Origin: Verrucomicrobiaceae bacterium
GTDB taxonomy: Bacteria > Verrucomicrobiota > Verrucomicrobiia > Verrucomicrobiales > Verrucomicrobiaceae
NCBI GenBank assembly: GCA_947466075.1
Contig: CANIBP010000041.1
Coordinates: 1-59,731 of the forward strand
Length of the DNA stretch: 59,731 nt
Reading direction: 5' to 3'
Positions 35,811 through 45,458 of the stretch are shown here, piece after piece. The notes under the pieces are model-generated. The model did not search any database. It was not told the origin of the DNA and saw only the letters and a program-made list of their open reading frames with translations. The translations under genes were made by a program, and so were the position numbers. Every line of letters begins with the position of its first letter. The stretch's first letter is position 1.

Positions 35811-38279
35811 TCACTTCCCCTTGCCCCACAGCTTCGCGAACTTCTCCGGCACGTAGAAATCATCCTTGCCCGTTGCTGAGAAAGCCGTGCGCTCGATGCT
35901 GGTGCCTCGGACGCGTTGGCGGCAAAGGTTGAAGTGCCAGGGGAACAAAGCCTTGGGTTGTCCTCCGTCGATGCCTTTGAGCGGGTCGATCATGCGGGAG
36001 CCTTCGCCGGTGATGGGGAGGCGCATTTCGATGCTCCATTGCTTGTCACCACGATGCACGGCGAGCTGTGCGCCGGAGGTCCATGCCACGCCTTTGCCGT
36101 CCTTGCCGTGGTCGATCTCCAGCACGGTGCCGGCGGGGTTGATGGCGATTTCGTAGTAGCTGTTGGACGCGGTCTCGATGAGCAATGTGATGTGATCGCC
36201 TGCGAGGAGTTTCGGATCGTCGGGAGTGGTGGTGGCGATGTTGACGCCGGGCATGTCGGGTTCCTGACACACAATGCCGATGTGCAGGATGCTGCCTTCG
36301 CGCTGGATCTGGAACATCGTGTTGGCGGTGGGTCGCGGGGCTTCGGGCGTGAGTTTCACGAGCGGGACGCTGCGCACGTCGGTCCAGTAGTCTTTGAGCA
36401 CCTGGCCATCGAAGGCTTTTTCGCGCAGCGGTTTTCCGCCGGTCTGATGCGTCTCCAGCACGCGGTATTCGAGCGTGGTGTCGTGCTTGCGGCTGAGCTG
36501 CTGTTGCAGCGTGCGCAGCGGCTTCATGAGGTCGGCGATCTTTTGAATGCGGCGTCCGGGGAGCGATTGCGGATCGGCGGCGGCTTGCGCGGCGGCGAGC
36601 AAGGTGAAGGCCTCGCCGATCTTCGCGCCGTCCTGGCTCATGTGCATCCAGTTGGCCTCGGAGAACTCTGCGAAGGCCTGCATTGGCTTGGCTGCGGGGC
36701 CGTAGTAGCTGGCGAAGTAGTCGGCCAGCAGCGCATCGAGGCTTTGATCCGCATCCCACCAGAGGCGGGCGGTGACGTAGAGATTCAGGTGCTCCAGCGC
36801 GAGTGGGTCGTAGCCGAAGCTGGTCTCTTTTCCGGCAGGATGGTCGTAGATTTCGATCATCTCGCCGAGCGTGTGGCCCTTCAGTTCGCGCAGGTCGCTG
36901 GCGATTTGCTTCGTGTAAAAAACGGGCCTCCCAGCCTGCTCGGGGCGGGCGTTGATGTTGTAGTCCCAGGTGAGGTAGTTGCCGGGCCTCAGCTTCTTCT
37001 GCCACGCCTCCCGCAAGCTGCGGTGCGTGTTGCGCTGCGCCTCATCCCAGAAGCTTTGACGTTGGCGCGTCTCGATGAGCACGAGGTTCGGGCTGAGCTT
37101 GTCGATCTTCGCCGGCGGCATTTTGTAAGCGCTGTAGGCGAGGCCGCTCACGAGGCGATCCGGGTGCGATTTGTAAAGCTCCAGCGCCACGCGATTGATG
37201 TAGCCCCAGACCTGATCCGACATCGTGCCGGACCAACCGCGCTCCGGCGTGAGCTGCGCCATCCACTTCGGATCATCCGAGGTCATGCCGCCGTAACCAT
37301 CCACGAGGTCGATGCTGAGCATCGGCTCGCGGAAGTGATCGAACATGACCCGCGAGTATTTGAGCTGCTTCTCGAAAAACAGCGGCGAGTTGAGATCGGG
37401 ATAGCCGCTGCCCTTCGTCGTCGTGTCGCGTTTGCCGCCAGTGAGCAGATACATCTCCGGGTGCGCCTTCTTCATCTCCTCGCGCATGATCACAAACTTC
37501 GCGCCGTGACAAACCTGCGAGATGCCGCCGATCTTGTGCGCTTGGTTCAGTCCCAGCCGCAGCATCCAGATGCCCTTATCACCCAGGCCCGTGTGCTCGG
37601 TGTAAAACGTGAAGCGCCTCAAGCCAAAATCCGGCTTCACCGTCTTGTTCACGGCTGGCAAAGTGATCGTCGCCATCTTCGGCACCACCTCGCCCAGCTC
37701 CCCTGGTGCAAACCAACGCACACCGAGACTGCGCAGGAACTCATACGTCGCATTCAGCGTCCCAGCGTCATCGTAATCCCAAACATCGAGGTCCTTGTGA
37801 TAGCGCGCGTAGATGTAGCCGAAGTGATTCCAAAACGTGTCGCCCGTGATCTTGTCGAACTCCACATTCACCCGAGCCTGCTCGCCCGGGTCGCGCATCC
37901 GCCCCCACGGCTCGATCGGAACAAAGTCCTCATCCGGCCCCACCAACGCCAGCCAGTCCGCGCCCGTCGCCATGCGAAACGCGCCGTTTTCCAGTCCATC
38001 CGTCGCGAGTTTCAACGCCTCCGTGTGCGAAGATTTGCCGAGAAAAATATGCGCCTTTCCCGCCGTCGGTGCGCTGAGGATGTCCAACTTCGCCCCGCTG
38101 ATCTTTTCCAAGTAAGTCTGCAGCTCCTTCGCCGCCAGCTTCGTCATCCGCGCCGGCTTTTCCGCGATGATGATCTCCGCTCGCGGCTGGCTGTTCTCGA
38201 TGAGAAGAGTGTCGGCGCCTTGAATGTCGGCCAGCGGCGTGAGCAGCAGGGCTGCGATGGTGAGTATGCTTTGTTTCAT
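35811..38279 (-). CDS. Secreted DUF4838 protein B with C-terminal DOMON/CBM9-like domain
   Basis: The 822-residue product starts with MKQSILTIAALLLTPLADIQG. The N-terminal domain LAAKELQTYLEKISGAKLDIL matches the GH20/GH67-type small domain. The DUF4838 barrel holds ATYEFLRSLGVRWFAPGELGEV, HPEMYLLTGGKRDT and WDYNINARPEQAGRP. The last ~200 residues form a DOMON fold (SYYEIAINPAGTVLEIDHG, EMRLPITGEG, WHFNLCRQR). It is a close relative of protein D (45455), but without the TPR end or the CxCxxC motif. Likely exo-glycosidase with a carbohydrate-binding tail. Confidence 0.88.
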   Translation of the reverse strand: MKQSILTIAALLLTPLADIQGADTLLIENSQPRAEIIIAEKPARMTKLAAKELQTYLEKISGAKLDILSAPTAGKAHIFLGKSSHTEALKLATDGLENGAFRMATGADWLALVGPDEDFVPIEPWGRMRDPGEQARVNVEFDKITGDTFWNHFGYIYARYHKDLDVWDYDDAGTLNATYEFLRSLGVRWFAPGELGEVVPKMATITLPAVNKTVKPDFGLRRFTFYTEHTGLGDKGIWMLRLGLNQAHKIGGISQVCHGAKFVIMREEMKKAHPEMYLLTGGKRDTTTKGSGYPDLNSPLFFEKQLKYSRVMFDHFREPMLSIDLVDGYGGMTSDDPKWMAQLTPERGWSGTMSDQVWGYINRVALELYKSHPDRLVSGLAYSAYKMPPAKIDKLSPNLVLIETRQRQSFWDEAQRNTHRSLREAWQKKLRPGNYLTWDYNINARPEQAGRPVFYTKQIASDLRELKGHTLGEMIEIYDHPAGKETSFGYDPLALEHLNLYVTARLWWDADQSLDALLADYFASYYGPAAKPMQAFAEFSEANWMHMSQDGAKIGEAFTLLAAAQAAADPQSLPGRRIQKIADLMKPLRTLQQQLSRKHDTTLEYRVLETHQTGGKPLREKAFDGQVLKDYWTDVRSVPLVKLTPEAPRPTANTMFQIQREGSILHIGIVCQEPDMPGVNIATTTPDDPKLLAGDHITLLIETASNSYYEIAINPAGTVLEIDHGKDGKGVAWTSGAQLAVHRGDKQWSIEMRLPITGEGSRMIDPLKGIDGGQPKALFPWHFNLCRQRVRGTSIERTAFSATGKDDFYVPEKFAKLWGKGK

Positions 38280-38311
38280 TTGGAGATGTCGTTCTTGCTG
38301 TGCCCTACAAT

Positions 38312-39538
38312 TCATCGCCCCACATTCTTAATGACCGCCGAGACCGAAACCCGGAGGTGGCGGGCGCGGGGGAAGTTCCAACCTTTGGGCACGTTGTGAT
38401 AGCCGGTCCAGAGTTCGCCGGGATCAATCTCGATGACGAAGGGGTAAGTGGCTCCGCCTGGTGTGCCCTTAGCCACGTTCATGGATGGCGTCCAAGTTTT
38501 GCCTTCGTCGCTGGAGAGGGCAAGGTGCAGTTCGGTGCGCTTCTTTTGCGTGCGATTCCACACGAGTGCGATGCGGCCATCGGCGAGTCGTGTGAGGTGT
38601 CCGGGCGCGGAGGTGGCGTCGATGGTGGTCGCCTTGGCCTCGGACCACGTCTTGCCGCCGTCGCTGGAAAAGGATTCCCAGAAGAACTTGCGCGAGGTGC
38701 GGATGAGCATCCACACGCGGCCATCTTTTAACTCGATCACGCAGGGCTCCAGCGCGCCTTCGTGGTCGCCCGCGCCGCCGATGTCGATGTCATTGCTGAG
38801 GCTCCACGACTTGCCGCCGTCGGTGGACACCGACGCTTGGTTCACGAGCCGGCCGGGGTCGTTCACATAGTGCGAATACGGGACGATGAGATGCCCGTCG
38901 CGCGTCTCGATGGCTCCGTTGCTCGCGCCGGTGTAGCCTTTGAAAATCATCTGCGGCTCGCTCCACGTCGCGCCGTTGTCGCTGCTGCGCGTGGTCCACA
39001 GGTCGCTCTGCGTTTCGTCCGTGGGATTCACGCCTTTCCATTTCCACGTCTTGAAGCCGAGGTAGAACACATGGATGACGCCATCGCGCGTGGTGAGCAC
39101 GGAGGGATGCGATGGCTGGCAGTCAGGATGCCGCGCAATCACGCTCTCGGGCGACCACGATTTGCCACCGTCCTTCGTCACGCGGCCCGCGATCCATGTC
39201 GTGCCGGGCTTGCTGTAGTAGCCCGTCGGCGTGGAATACACGGTCATCACCGCACCGTCCTTCATGCGCGCGAGTCCACATCCGAGCACGGTTGGATTGG
39301 GAGAGTCGTGCGTGATGTCGGTGCAAGCCGGGTGGATCGTCACGAACTCACCACTCGCTTTCCAGCGCGGCGCGTCAGGGTCACTGTAAGTGGGTGCATA
39401 AGTTGCCGCGGAGATGATGCCGGGCTTCAGCGGCGCTGACTGGGCACGGACGAAGAGCGGTGCTCCCGCAATGGAAGCGGCGAGCGTGGCGGCGGATCGG
39501 GCGACAAACGCGCGGCGGGACTCATGGATGTGGTTCAT
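38312..39538 (-). CDS. Tat-exported sialidase-like BNR protein (408 aa)
   Basis: The N-terminus contains SRRAFVARSAATLAASIAG, a twin-arginine-like signal, unlike the Sec signals of the neighbours. The propeller has Asp-boxes TKDGGKSW, SSDNGATW, STDGGKSW, SSDGGKTW and SSDEGKTW. A clean C-terminal block ends the last blade. It lies 32 bases before DUF4838 protein B and 22 bases after protein C, in the same run. Tat export suggests folding or cofactor binding before export. Probable exo-sialidase-like hydrolase; substrate unknown. Confidence 0.86.
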   Translation of the reverse strand: MNHIHESRRAFVARSAATLAASIAGAPLFVRAQSAPLKPGIISAATYAPTYSDPDAPRWKASGEFVTIHPACTDITHDSPNPTVLGCGLARMKDGAVMTVYSTPTGYYSKPGTTWIAGRVTKDGGKSWSPESVIARHPDCQPSHPSVLTTRDGVIHVFYLGFKTWKWKGVNPTDETQSDLWTTRSSDNGATWSEPQMIFKGYTGASNGAIETRDGHLIVPYSHYVNDPGRLVNQASVSTDGGKSWSLSNDIDIGGAGDHEGALEPCVIELKDGRVWMLIRTSRKFFWESFSSDGGKTWSEAKATTIDATSAPGHLTRLADGRIALVWNRTQKKRTELHLALSSDEGKTWTPSMNVAKGTPGGATYPFVIEIDPGELWTGYHNVPKGWNFPRARHLRVSVSAVIKNVGR

Positions 39539-39560
39539 GGCTGATGGAGTGGTGAATGGT

Positions 39561-41942
39561 TCACTTTTGGACCGATTGAGGCGGCACGACGATTACTTGG
39601 TCGATGAGGACCTGATCGGGCGATCTTGAGTCCTTCACATAAGTCGGGCCGGTGAACTTCAGGGAGACCCAGACTTCCATCTCGTTGCTCGGCGGTGGCA
39701 CGGCTCCCCAGCCGATGGGAAGCCAGAGGTAAACGTTCGACCAGAGACCGCAATGGCCGGTGAGAGGTGCCGTGGCGACATGGTGCCAATGCCAGGCTTC
39801 GTCCTGCGGAATCTTGTCCTTGTCCAATGTCATGCTGCCCCAGTCGCGCGGGGCCACGTCGTCGTGGATTTTCATCTGGAAAGGCACCTTGTGCTCGCCC
39901 GGTTTGCCGCTGCCGAAGCGGCGAGCCTGCCCGCCCGCGGCGCTGGGGTCTTTCACGAGGTTGGGCCCGGGATCACCGATACCGACGAGCCGCAGATTCG
40001 CGTTGCGGCCCACGAACCGGGCGGGCGGCTCCAGGCGCAGGGCGGCGAGTTCGCCATCGAAGGCGGGGCCTCCGTTGTTGACCCAGACATGCACGTGGGT
40101 GGCCCAGGTTTGGATCAGCATGCGTTTGTTCTTCTCGTAGCGGCGCAGCACCTCTTCCTTGCGGCCCTTCCATTCGGGGCTCTCGGCGTAACGGTGCCAC
40201 AGGTGCAGAAGTCCGGAATCGACCGGCACGCGCTCCAGGTGCACATGGCGGAGATGTTTCGTGTTTGCCTCGCCCGCACAAAGCGCTTCGGCTTCGTCGA
40301 GCCAGGTGTTGACCTGCGTGTAGAACTCGGAGTTCAGCCAGGGAATCACCGAGGCGGGCGTTTCGAAATACGACTTGTCACCGGCCTCGGTCAAAGCGGC
40401 GAGCCGGTCGTAATACTTCCGCATGGGACCGGCGGCGGGACCGAAGTAGCCACGGACATACTCGTCGATGAGCACCTCGTCCTTCAGCTCCGGATACACG
40501 GATTTCCGGAAGAACAGCCAGTCGCGCATGGGGCGGAACGACAAGTCGATGCCCGCCTGCTCGATGAACACCCGGTCGATGCCGAGCCGGTGCCAATACT
40601 CAAGATTCTTCAGGATCTTGGTCGTGCCGTCGTAGGGATAGCGGAAGGGAGTGCGAAGCTGCGCGTAATCCCAGGCAAAGAGCTGCCCGTCTTGAATCGC
40701 CTTCGCCCAGCCTTCGGTGACTTCCCGCGCGGCGAGATTGGTAGGAGCACTCAGAGGCCGCAGCACGTCGGCGATTTCGTCCGCGCGGTATTCCAGATCC
40801 AGCAGGGCCAACCGGACGACCACGTTTTCTCGCGGACGAATCGTCTTGGGAGCTCGCTTGGTGAACTGATAGGCCTCGGTCAGCAGCCGCACGTCCGGGT
40901 GTTTTTCCGCGATGCGAGCCGCGATGTCGTTGACGAAGGCGAGCGTCGTTCCGGCGTAGGAACCCTCGCGTTGGGCGATGGCGGAGCACTCCGGGCAGCG
41001 GCAGTATTTGGAACTCGTGTCGTTTTGGGAGAACGCATACATCCGGGGCGGCGGCGTGCCCTTTTGCGCGGCTTCGGCGCGGTCTTCCTCGATGTATTGT
41101 TGCAGTTGTTGGGCGACGCGTTCCTTGAGTTCGGCGTTGGTCAGGCAGAAGTCGTGACCCAGGGGACCATCGGGCCGGGGCGCTCGTTTTCCGTCCGCCA
41201 TCATCGCGAAGAACTCGGGTTTCACGTCCTGCCACTTCTCCTGATAGATGGAAAAGGTGTGGCTGGAGCCGGGACGGCCGAAACGCTCGGAAAAACCGAA
41301 GCGCGGCTCATAGAGCCAGAAGCTGCCGCCGTTGAAGTGGGCGCCGTTGTAGCGGTTGCGCACGAGGAAGCGGGCGTAGTCCTCCTTCGAGATGCGTTTC
41401 GGGTCGTCGTGTCGCGGATAGAGCGTGGTCTCGCGCCAGGAGAACCCGGGCCGGCCGCGTGTCTTCAGCGGGGGAACCGTGAAGTCGCGGTTGGCGGGAA
41501 CGATCTCGATGTCAGGGGCGATCCACCGGCAGCCCGCATGGGCATCGAGCAACTCATACACGGCGTAAAGGGTGCCGCGTGGACGCCCGCCGGTCAGAAT
41601 CAGGTCGTTCCCGGTGGATTGCAGCACCCACTCTTCATCGCCCAGCGTTCCGTGATCGATGCCAGCCTCGGTCGCCTTTCGCGTGTGCCCGACATAAATG
41701 CCCGGCCCGGCATTCTCTCCCTCCTTCACGATTGGGAATGCCGCGCCGGTGATCTTCTTCAGAAAGAGCGCCAGTTCCTCCGCCGCGAATCGCTCGGCTT
41801 CCGTCGCCGTCCCCGCCGCGTCGATGACGATGGCGTGACGGGCGGTGCCGTTCTCCGCCAAACGAATCGACGGCTCTGCGGCAGACAGCGCGTCCAGCGG
41901 TGTCAGTAGCAGGGCGGTGAGGAGTGTGATGCTGTATTTCAT
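39561..41942 (-). CDS. Secreted DUF4838 protein C with CxCxxC motif
   Basis: The 793-residue protein begins MKYSITLLTALLLTPLDALSA. The N-terminal AAEELALFLKKITGAAFPIV domain is followed by LYAVYELLDAHAGCRWIAPD and the barrel, with RMYAFSQNDTSSKYCRCPECSA carrying CxCxxC near residue 325. The end is a jelly-roll-like domain (WHWHHVATAPLTGHCGLWSN, EVWVSLKFTGPTYV) that is shared in its last ~40 residues with protein E (43113). ATG 41951 is an alternative start. DUF4838 proteins are presumed glycosidases related to alpha-glucuronidases. Confidence 0.87.
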   Translation of the reverse strand: MKYSITLLTALLLTPLDALSAAEPSIRLAENGTARHAIVIDAAGTATEAERFAAEELALFLKKITGAAFPIVKEGENAGPGIYVGHTRKATEAGIDHGTLGDEEWVLQSTGNDLILTGGRPRGTLYAVYELLDAHAGCRWIAPDIEIVPANRDFTVPPLKTRGRPGFSWRETTLYPRHDDPKRISKEDYARFLVRNRYNGAHFNGGSFWLYEPRFGFSERFGRPGSSHTFSIYQEKWQDVKPEFFAMMADGKRAPRPDGPLGHDFCLTNAELKERVAQQLQQYIEEDRAEAAQKGTPPPRMYAFSQNDTSSKYCRCPECSAIAQREGSYAGTTLAFVNDIAARIAEKHPDVRLLTEAYQFTKRAPKTIRPRENVVVRLALLDLEYRADEIADVLRPLSAPTNLAAREVTEGWAKAIQDGQLFAWDYAQLRTPFRYPYDGTTKILKNLEYWHRLGIDRVFIEQAGIDLSFRPMRDWLFFRKSVYPELKDEVLIDEYVRGYFGPAAGPMRKYYDRLAALTEAGDKSYFETPASVIPWLNSEFYTQVNTWLDEAEALCAGEANTKHLRHVHLERVPVDSGLLHLWHRYAESPEWKGRKEEVLRRYEKNKRMLIQTWATHVHVWVNNGGPAFDGELAALRLEPPARFVGRNANLRLVGIGDPGPNLVKDPSAAGGQARRFGSGKPGEHKVPFQMKIHDDVAPRDWGSMTLDKDKIPQDEAWHWHHVATAPLTGHCGLWSNVYLWLPIGWGAVPPPSNEMEVWVSLKFTGPTYVKDSRSPDQVLIDQVIVVPPQSVQK

Positions 41943-41958
41943 GGTTGGCATTCCTTTC

Positions 41959-43059
41959 CTACTGCCTCGGCACGACCGGCCCCAGGCAGATGCGAAAGCC
42001 ATCGCGTGAGTCGGAATAGGTCACGCTGCTGATTCCAAGCCGCACCGCGCAGCGGGCGTTTCCGGGCACATCAAAGTAGTTTCCGCCACGGCAGACGGGG
42101 CGGGAGACGGTGCGTTTTTCGGCGTTTTCAAAGTAGATCTCTTCGTGTCCGCCTTTTGGATCGAAGTGATCGATGACGAACTCCCACACGCCGCCGCACA
42201 TGTCGGCCAGGCCGAAACCGTTGCGACCCTTTTCACCGTAGTGGTCCACGGGCGAGACGAAGGGAAAACCATCGCTCCAGGGCGCTTTCCCCAACGGCCA
42301 GGTCTTCGTGCGGCCCGGCAGGAAATCGATTGCGGAAATGTTCAGTCGGCCTTCGCCTGCTTCGAGATCGTTGCCCCACCAGAAATAATGGCTCTCCTTG
42401 CTGCCGCCGCGGCATCCATACTCCCACTCCGCTTCCGTTGGCAGCCGATACTCCAGCCCCTCCGGCAAGCGGCCGGCTTTGCGTTCCCGCTCGGTCAGCC
42501 ACTGGCAGAAGGCGTTCATGTCGTTGTAGCTCACGCACACCACGGGAAAGTCGTCCCGGTTTGGGAAACCCCAGTTCGGATCACGCCAGCTCTTGCCAGG
42601 CATCGGCTTCCACGGCTGAATCACCTTCCCTCCCGCCCGGCGATAGCCGTCCCATTCGAGATCGAAAACCTGCGTCTTGCCATCGGGCCTCTCGGCATCG
42701 GTGACATACTTGCTCTCCATGGCGAAACGCCGGAACTGACCGACGCTGACCTCCGTGTGGCCCATCCAGAAGCCGTGCTTCACGCGCGTCAATCGCGGCT
42801 GTTCGCCCTCGAACGACTCACGATTCGTCCCCGGTTGCGCGCCCCCTTCGATGCCCGTGGCCCACTGCTTCTCCTCCGGCGTGCTGCCCATCATGAACTC
42901 GTCCGGCGGCAGGTAGAGGGCCTCCAGCGTGACGCCGTCTCCGAGGTCGAGCCGCTTGGAGTCGCCCGTCTTCGGTTCGGCGGCGTGGAGGCCTGTTAGG
43001 GGCGCGAGGAGGAGGGCGGTGAGGATGAGCCGGCAAAAAAATGGGCTGTGGGTCTTCAT
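41959..43059 (-). CDS. Secreted FGE-fold (SUMF1/EgtB/PvdO) domain protein
   Basis: The 366-residue protein has the signal peptide FFCRLILTALLLAPLTGLHA. The FGE fold is clear: FMMGSTPEEKQW, TEVSVGQFRRF, PVVCVSYNDMNAFCQWL, LPTEAEWEYGCRGG, NGFGLADMCGGVWEF and CRGGNYFDVPGNARCAVR...DGFRICLG. The Cys pair that oxidises the sulfatase cysteine in true formylglycine-generating enzyme is not visible at the expected spot, and there is no sulfatase in the window, so sulfatase activation is unlikely. The start lies in a dispersed repeat; a GTG at 43116, overlapping the upstream stop, would add 19 residues. Confidence 0.85.
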   Translation of the reverse strand: MKTHSPFFCRLILTALLLAPLTGLHAAEPKTGDSKRLDLGDGVTLEALYLPPDEFMMGSTPEEKQWATGIEGGAQPGTNRESFEGEQPRLTRVKHGFWMGHTEVSVGQFRRFAMESKYVTDAERPDGKTQVFDLEWDGYRRAGGKVIQPWKPMPGKSWRDPNWGFPNRDDFPVVCVSYNDMNAFCQWLTERERKAGRLPEGLEYRLPTEAEWEYGCRGGSKESHYFWWGNDLEAGEGRLNISAIDFLPGRTKTWPLGKAPWSDGFPFVSPVDHYGEKGRNGFGLADMCGGVWEFVIDHFDPKGGHEEIYFENAEKRTVSRPVCRGGNYFDVPGNARCAVRLGISSVTYSDSRDGFRICLGPVVPRQ

Positions 43060-43083
43060 GGTGTTGTCTTCAATTATTTTGTC
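43036..43083. repeat. Dispersed A/T-rich repeat, copy B, containing the FGE-fold start codon
   Basis: This stretch matches copy A (27636-27683) at 38 of 48 positions and has the ATG (43057-43059) of a secreted protein at exactly the same place. The right part ends ATTATTTTGTC. The left arm is less well preserved, so the hairpin is weaker than in copy A. Confidence 0.6.
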
Positions 43084-43112
43084 CTGGAAAGCAGGAATGC
43101 GGGAGGTGTTCT

Positions 43113-45458
43113 TCACGGCTTCTTCACGACGATGATTCGATCACAGAGCACCAGATCTTCCTTCGCCGTGCCGCCGTAGGTGGGGCCGTCGAACTTCAGG
43201 GACACCCAGGCTTCCCATTGGTTCAGGGCACCAGGCTCATAGAGTCGCTCGCCGAGTTGCTGATTCGTGGCCCAGCTTTTGGCCGAGAACCAAATCCAGG
43301 AGTCCGGGGTCAGAGTGATGGGGCCCAGTTTGTAGAGGCGGTATTCGCCGGGGGTGATGTCTTTCTGCTCCAGGCGGATGCGTGCGCCTTCCTTGCCTTT
43401 GGACGGTTGCCGCGATTCCCATTGGTAGAAGCCGATTTGAAACGGCATATCGGGATCATGAATGGTCGTCGCATAGCCCCTGGCGGCATCGGCGTCCTTC
43501 ACGGTCCGTGGTCCGGCCTGACGGCCTGAGTTTGTGGGCACAAAGGTTTGGATGCGGGAGCGGTCGATGCCGTTGAACTCGGCAGGCAGCGGCTTCTCCT
43601 CACCGCCGCCTTCGATGATGGCCATGAATCCGGCGAGCGTGCCGGGGGCAAACGGTTGCGGACTGGCGGCCTTGATGCGCCTGGCGAAGACGCTGGCGTC
43701 TTTGAAGTAGTCCGGGTGGGATTTACGCAGCTTGAACCATTTCCACAGACTTGCGAAATCCAGTTCGCGTCTCAGCAGGCGGACGTTGGCCAGAGCCTCG
43801 GGCGATGCGGCGGCGCTGGCTTCCATGTCGTCGAATCGGCGCTGCCAGCGGTGGAGGTTTTCCCCGGTGAGGTAGGGGAAGATGTGATCTTCAAAACGAG
43901 GTCCGGGCGTGTAGGTGACACCGCGCGGCAGTTCGCGCATGGTCTCGCGTCCCTGCTCGAGTTCCTCCAGATAGAGACGGGCCAGTTCGGCAGCGGGGCC
44001 GTATTGGTGATCTGTGAAATCGCGGATCAGCGCGGCGGTGTCGCAGTTCACATCCTGCATGAGCTTGAGGAGCAGATAGTTTTGCAACTCGCTGAGCCCG
44101 GAGCGATTGTTGAAGCCCCTATGGTCGGTGAAAACACCCTCGACACCCGCTTGGTGCATCAGTCGCATCTGGTTGATGTTGCGCCGGAGATTGCCAACCG
44201 GCAGCACTTCGCCGCTGCCCCACGGATTCGGATACAGCCACGCCCAAAGATGCGAGGCGATGCGGCCCCATGACTGGAGATCGCGATAGGTTTCCTGCAC
44301 GGCGGCATCGGGATGATTCCAGTCGGCGAAAAAGCAGTCTTCGATGGGCGCGAAGGAGATGATCAGATTCTCCGGCAGTCTATCGCCAGCGGGCAGCGTG
44401 GGCGGCTTCTGCGTCTGGCTGCGGCGGTAGGCCAGTGTTTTGACAAACTTCCCGGGATGCTGCTTCTGCAAGAGGCCGCAGAGTTCGATCAGGTAGTCGT
44501 AGATCGGTCCGCCGGGGCTTTGATACTTTTTCTCCAGCGCCTTGCACTCCGGGCAGGAGCAGAAGGCGTCTGGATTGTCGGCGGCGTCCACCGTGATGAT
44601 GTCGTTTCCGGGTGCGATGGCGAGATGCTTGAGGATGTTGCGCGTCAGTTCCTGCCGCAGCGCGAGATTGCTGAAGCACAATTGCATGCCTGGCGTGCGC
44701 TTGCCGTTGGCGTGCATGGAGAAGAACTCGGGATTCGTCGCAAAGTAGTCCCGCCGCTCCATCCACGGAAATGACTTCGAGTAAACCGTGTCCGGCGTGG
44801 GCGGGATGTAGGCAAATGAGCTGTGCACGAACTTATCGTTGCGCAGATACGGCACAAAGCTGGCCTCCGACCGGCTCCCCCATTTCTCCGACGCCATGTT
44901 CAGCCCACGCTGATAGCAGAAGTGCGGATCGCCCAGCAGCCCAAACTCGCGCGAGCGGAAGGAGAACCCGCGCTTCCGCTCAAAGGGCTTCAGCGTCACC
45001 GTCGGCGTGGCGGGAACGACTGGTTTCTCGAACACCGAATACCAGCGCCAGCCCAGAGAGGTCTCCAGGAAGTCCATCACCGCATGAAGATTGCCGTGGA
45101 CGCCTTTGCCATACAGAAAAAGATCGCCGCCCAGGCTCCGCGAAACATGTTCCTGGTCCTTCAATGCGGCGAGCGGATCGCCGCCCAGCTTTTCCCTCAC
45201 CGCCGCGCTGATGCCGACATGGAGACAAGGACCGCCGCCAATCACCTTGTCCGCATCCACCACAGGGAACTCCGCGCCCGTGATTTGTTTCATGTATGCC
45301 GCCAGCTTGGTCAGCGCGTAATCATCCACCGCCGAAACCGTCTCCGGCTTCACGATGCGGAACTGGGTCTGGCCCGCCGTGGAAAGCGCTATGTCGGCAC
45401 CATGAAGCGCGCTTAGCGGCGCGAGCAGCAGGGCGAGGATGAGTCGGACGTATCTCAT
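43113..45458 (-). CDS. Secreted DUF4838 protein E with CxCxxC motif
   Basis: The 781-residue protein starts MRYVRLILALLLAPLSALHG. It has the small domain LTKLAAYMKQITGAEFPVVD and the barrel with FLETSLGWRWYSVFEKPV, TVDAADNPDAFCSCPECKALEKK (CxCxxC) and GVEGVFTDHRGFNNRSGLSELQNYLLLKLM. The C-terminus ends in the jelly-roll-like EAWVSLKFDGPTYG block, as in protein C. Its ATG overlaps the stop of the DUF4838-TPR gene by 4 bases (ATGA), so the two are coupled. Probable exported glycosidase; the linked cysteines may bind zinc. Confidence 0.88.
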   Translation of the reverse strand: MRYVRLILALLLAPLSALHGADIALSTAGQTQFRIVKPETVSAVDDYALTKLAAYMKQITGAEFPVVDADKVIGGGPCLHVGISAAVREKLGGDPLAALKDQEHVSRSLGGDLFLYGKGVHGNLHAVMDFLETSLGWRWYSVFEKPVVPATPTVTLKPFERKRGFSFRSREFGLLGDPHFCYQRGLNMASEKWGSRSEASFVPYLRNDKFVHSSFAYIPPTPDTVYSKSFPWMERRDYFATNPEFFSMHANGKRTPGMQLCFSNLALRQELTRNILKHLAIAPGNDIITVDAADNPDAFCSCPECKALEKKYQSPGGPIYDYLIELCGLLQKQHPGKFVKTLAYRRSQTQKPPTLPAGDRLPENLIISFAPIEDCFFADWNHPDAAVQETYRDLQSWGRIASHLWAWLYPNPWGSGEVLPVGNLRRNINQMRLMHQAGVEGVFTDHRGFNNRSGLSELQNYLLLKLMQDVNCDTAALIRDFTDHQYGPAAELARLYLEELEQGRETMRELPRGVTYTPGPRFEDHIFPYLTGENLHRWQRRFDDMEASAAASPEALANVRLLRRELDFASLWKWFKLRKSHPDYFKDASVFARRIKAASPQPFAPGTLAGFMAIIEGGGEEKPLPAEFNGIDRSRIQTFVPTNSGRQAGPRTVKDADAARGYATTIHDPDMPFQIGFYQWESRQPSKGKEGARIRLEQKDITPGEYRLYKLGPITLTPDSWIWFSAKSWATNQQLGERLYEPGALNQWEAWVSLKFDGPTYGGTAKEDLVLCDRIIVVKKP

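Noticed and set aside
35916..38399. Plus-strand open frame of over 800 codons opposite DUF4838 protein B
   Set aside because: It has no recognisable domain and is rich in Arg/His/Ala runs typical of antisense translation. The same applies to the long plus-strand frames at 15969-18029, 39753-41909 and 46721-48670.
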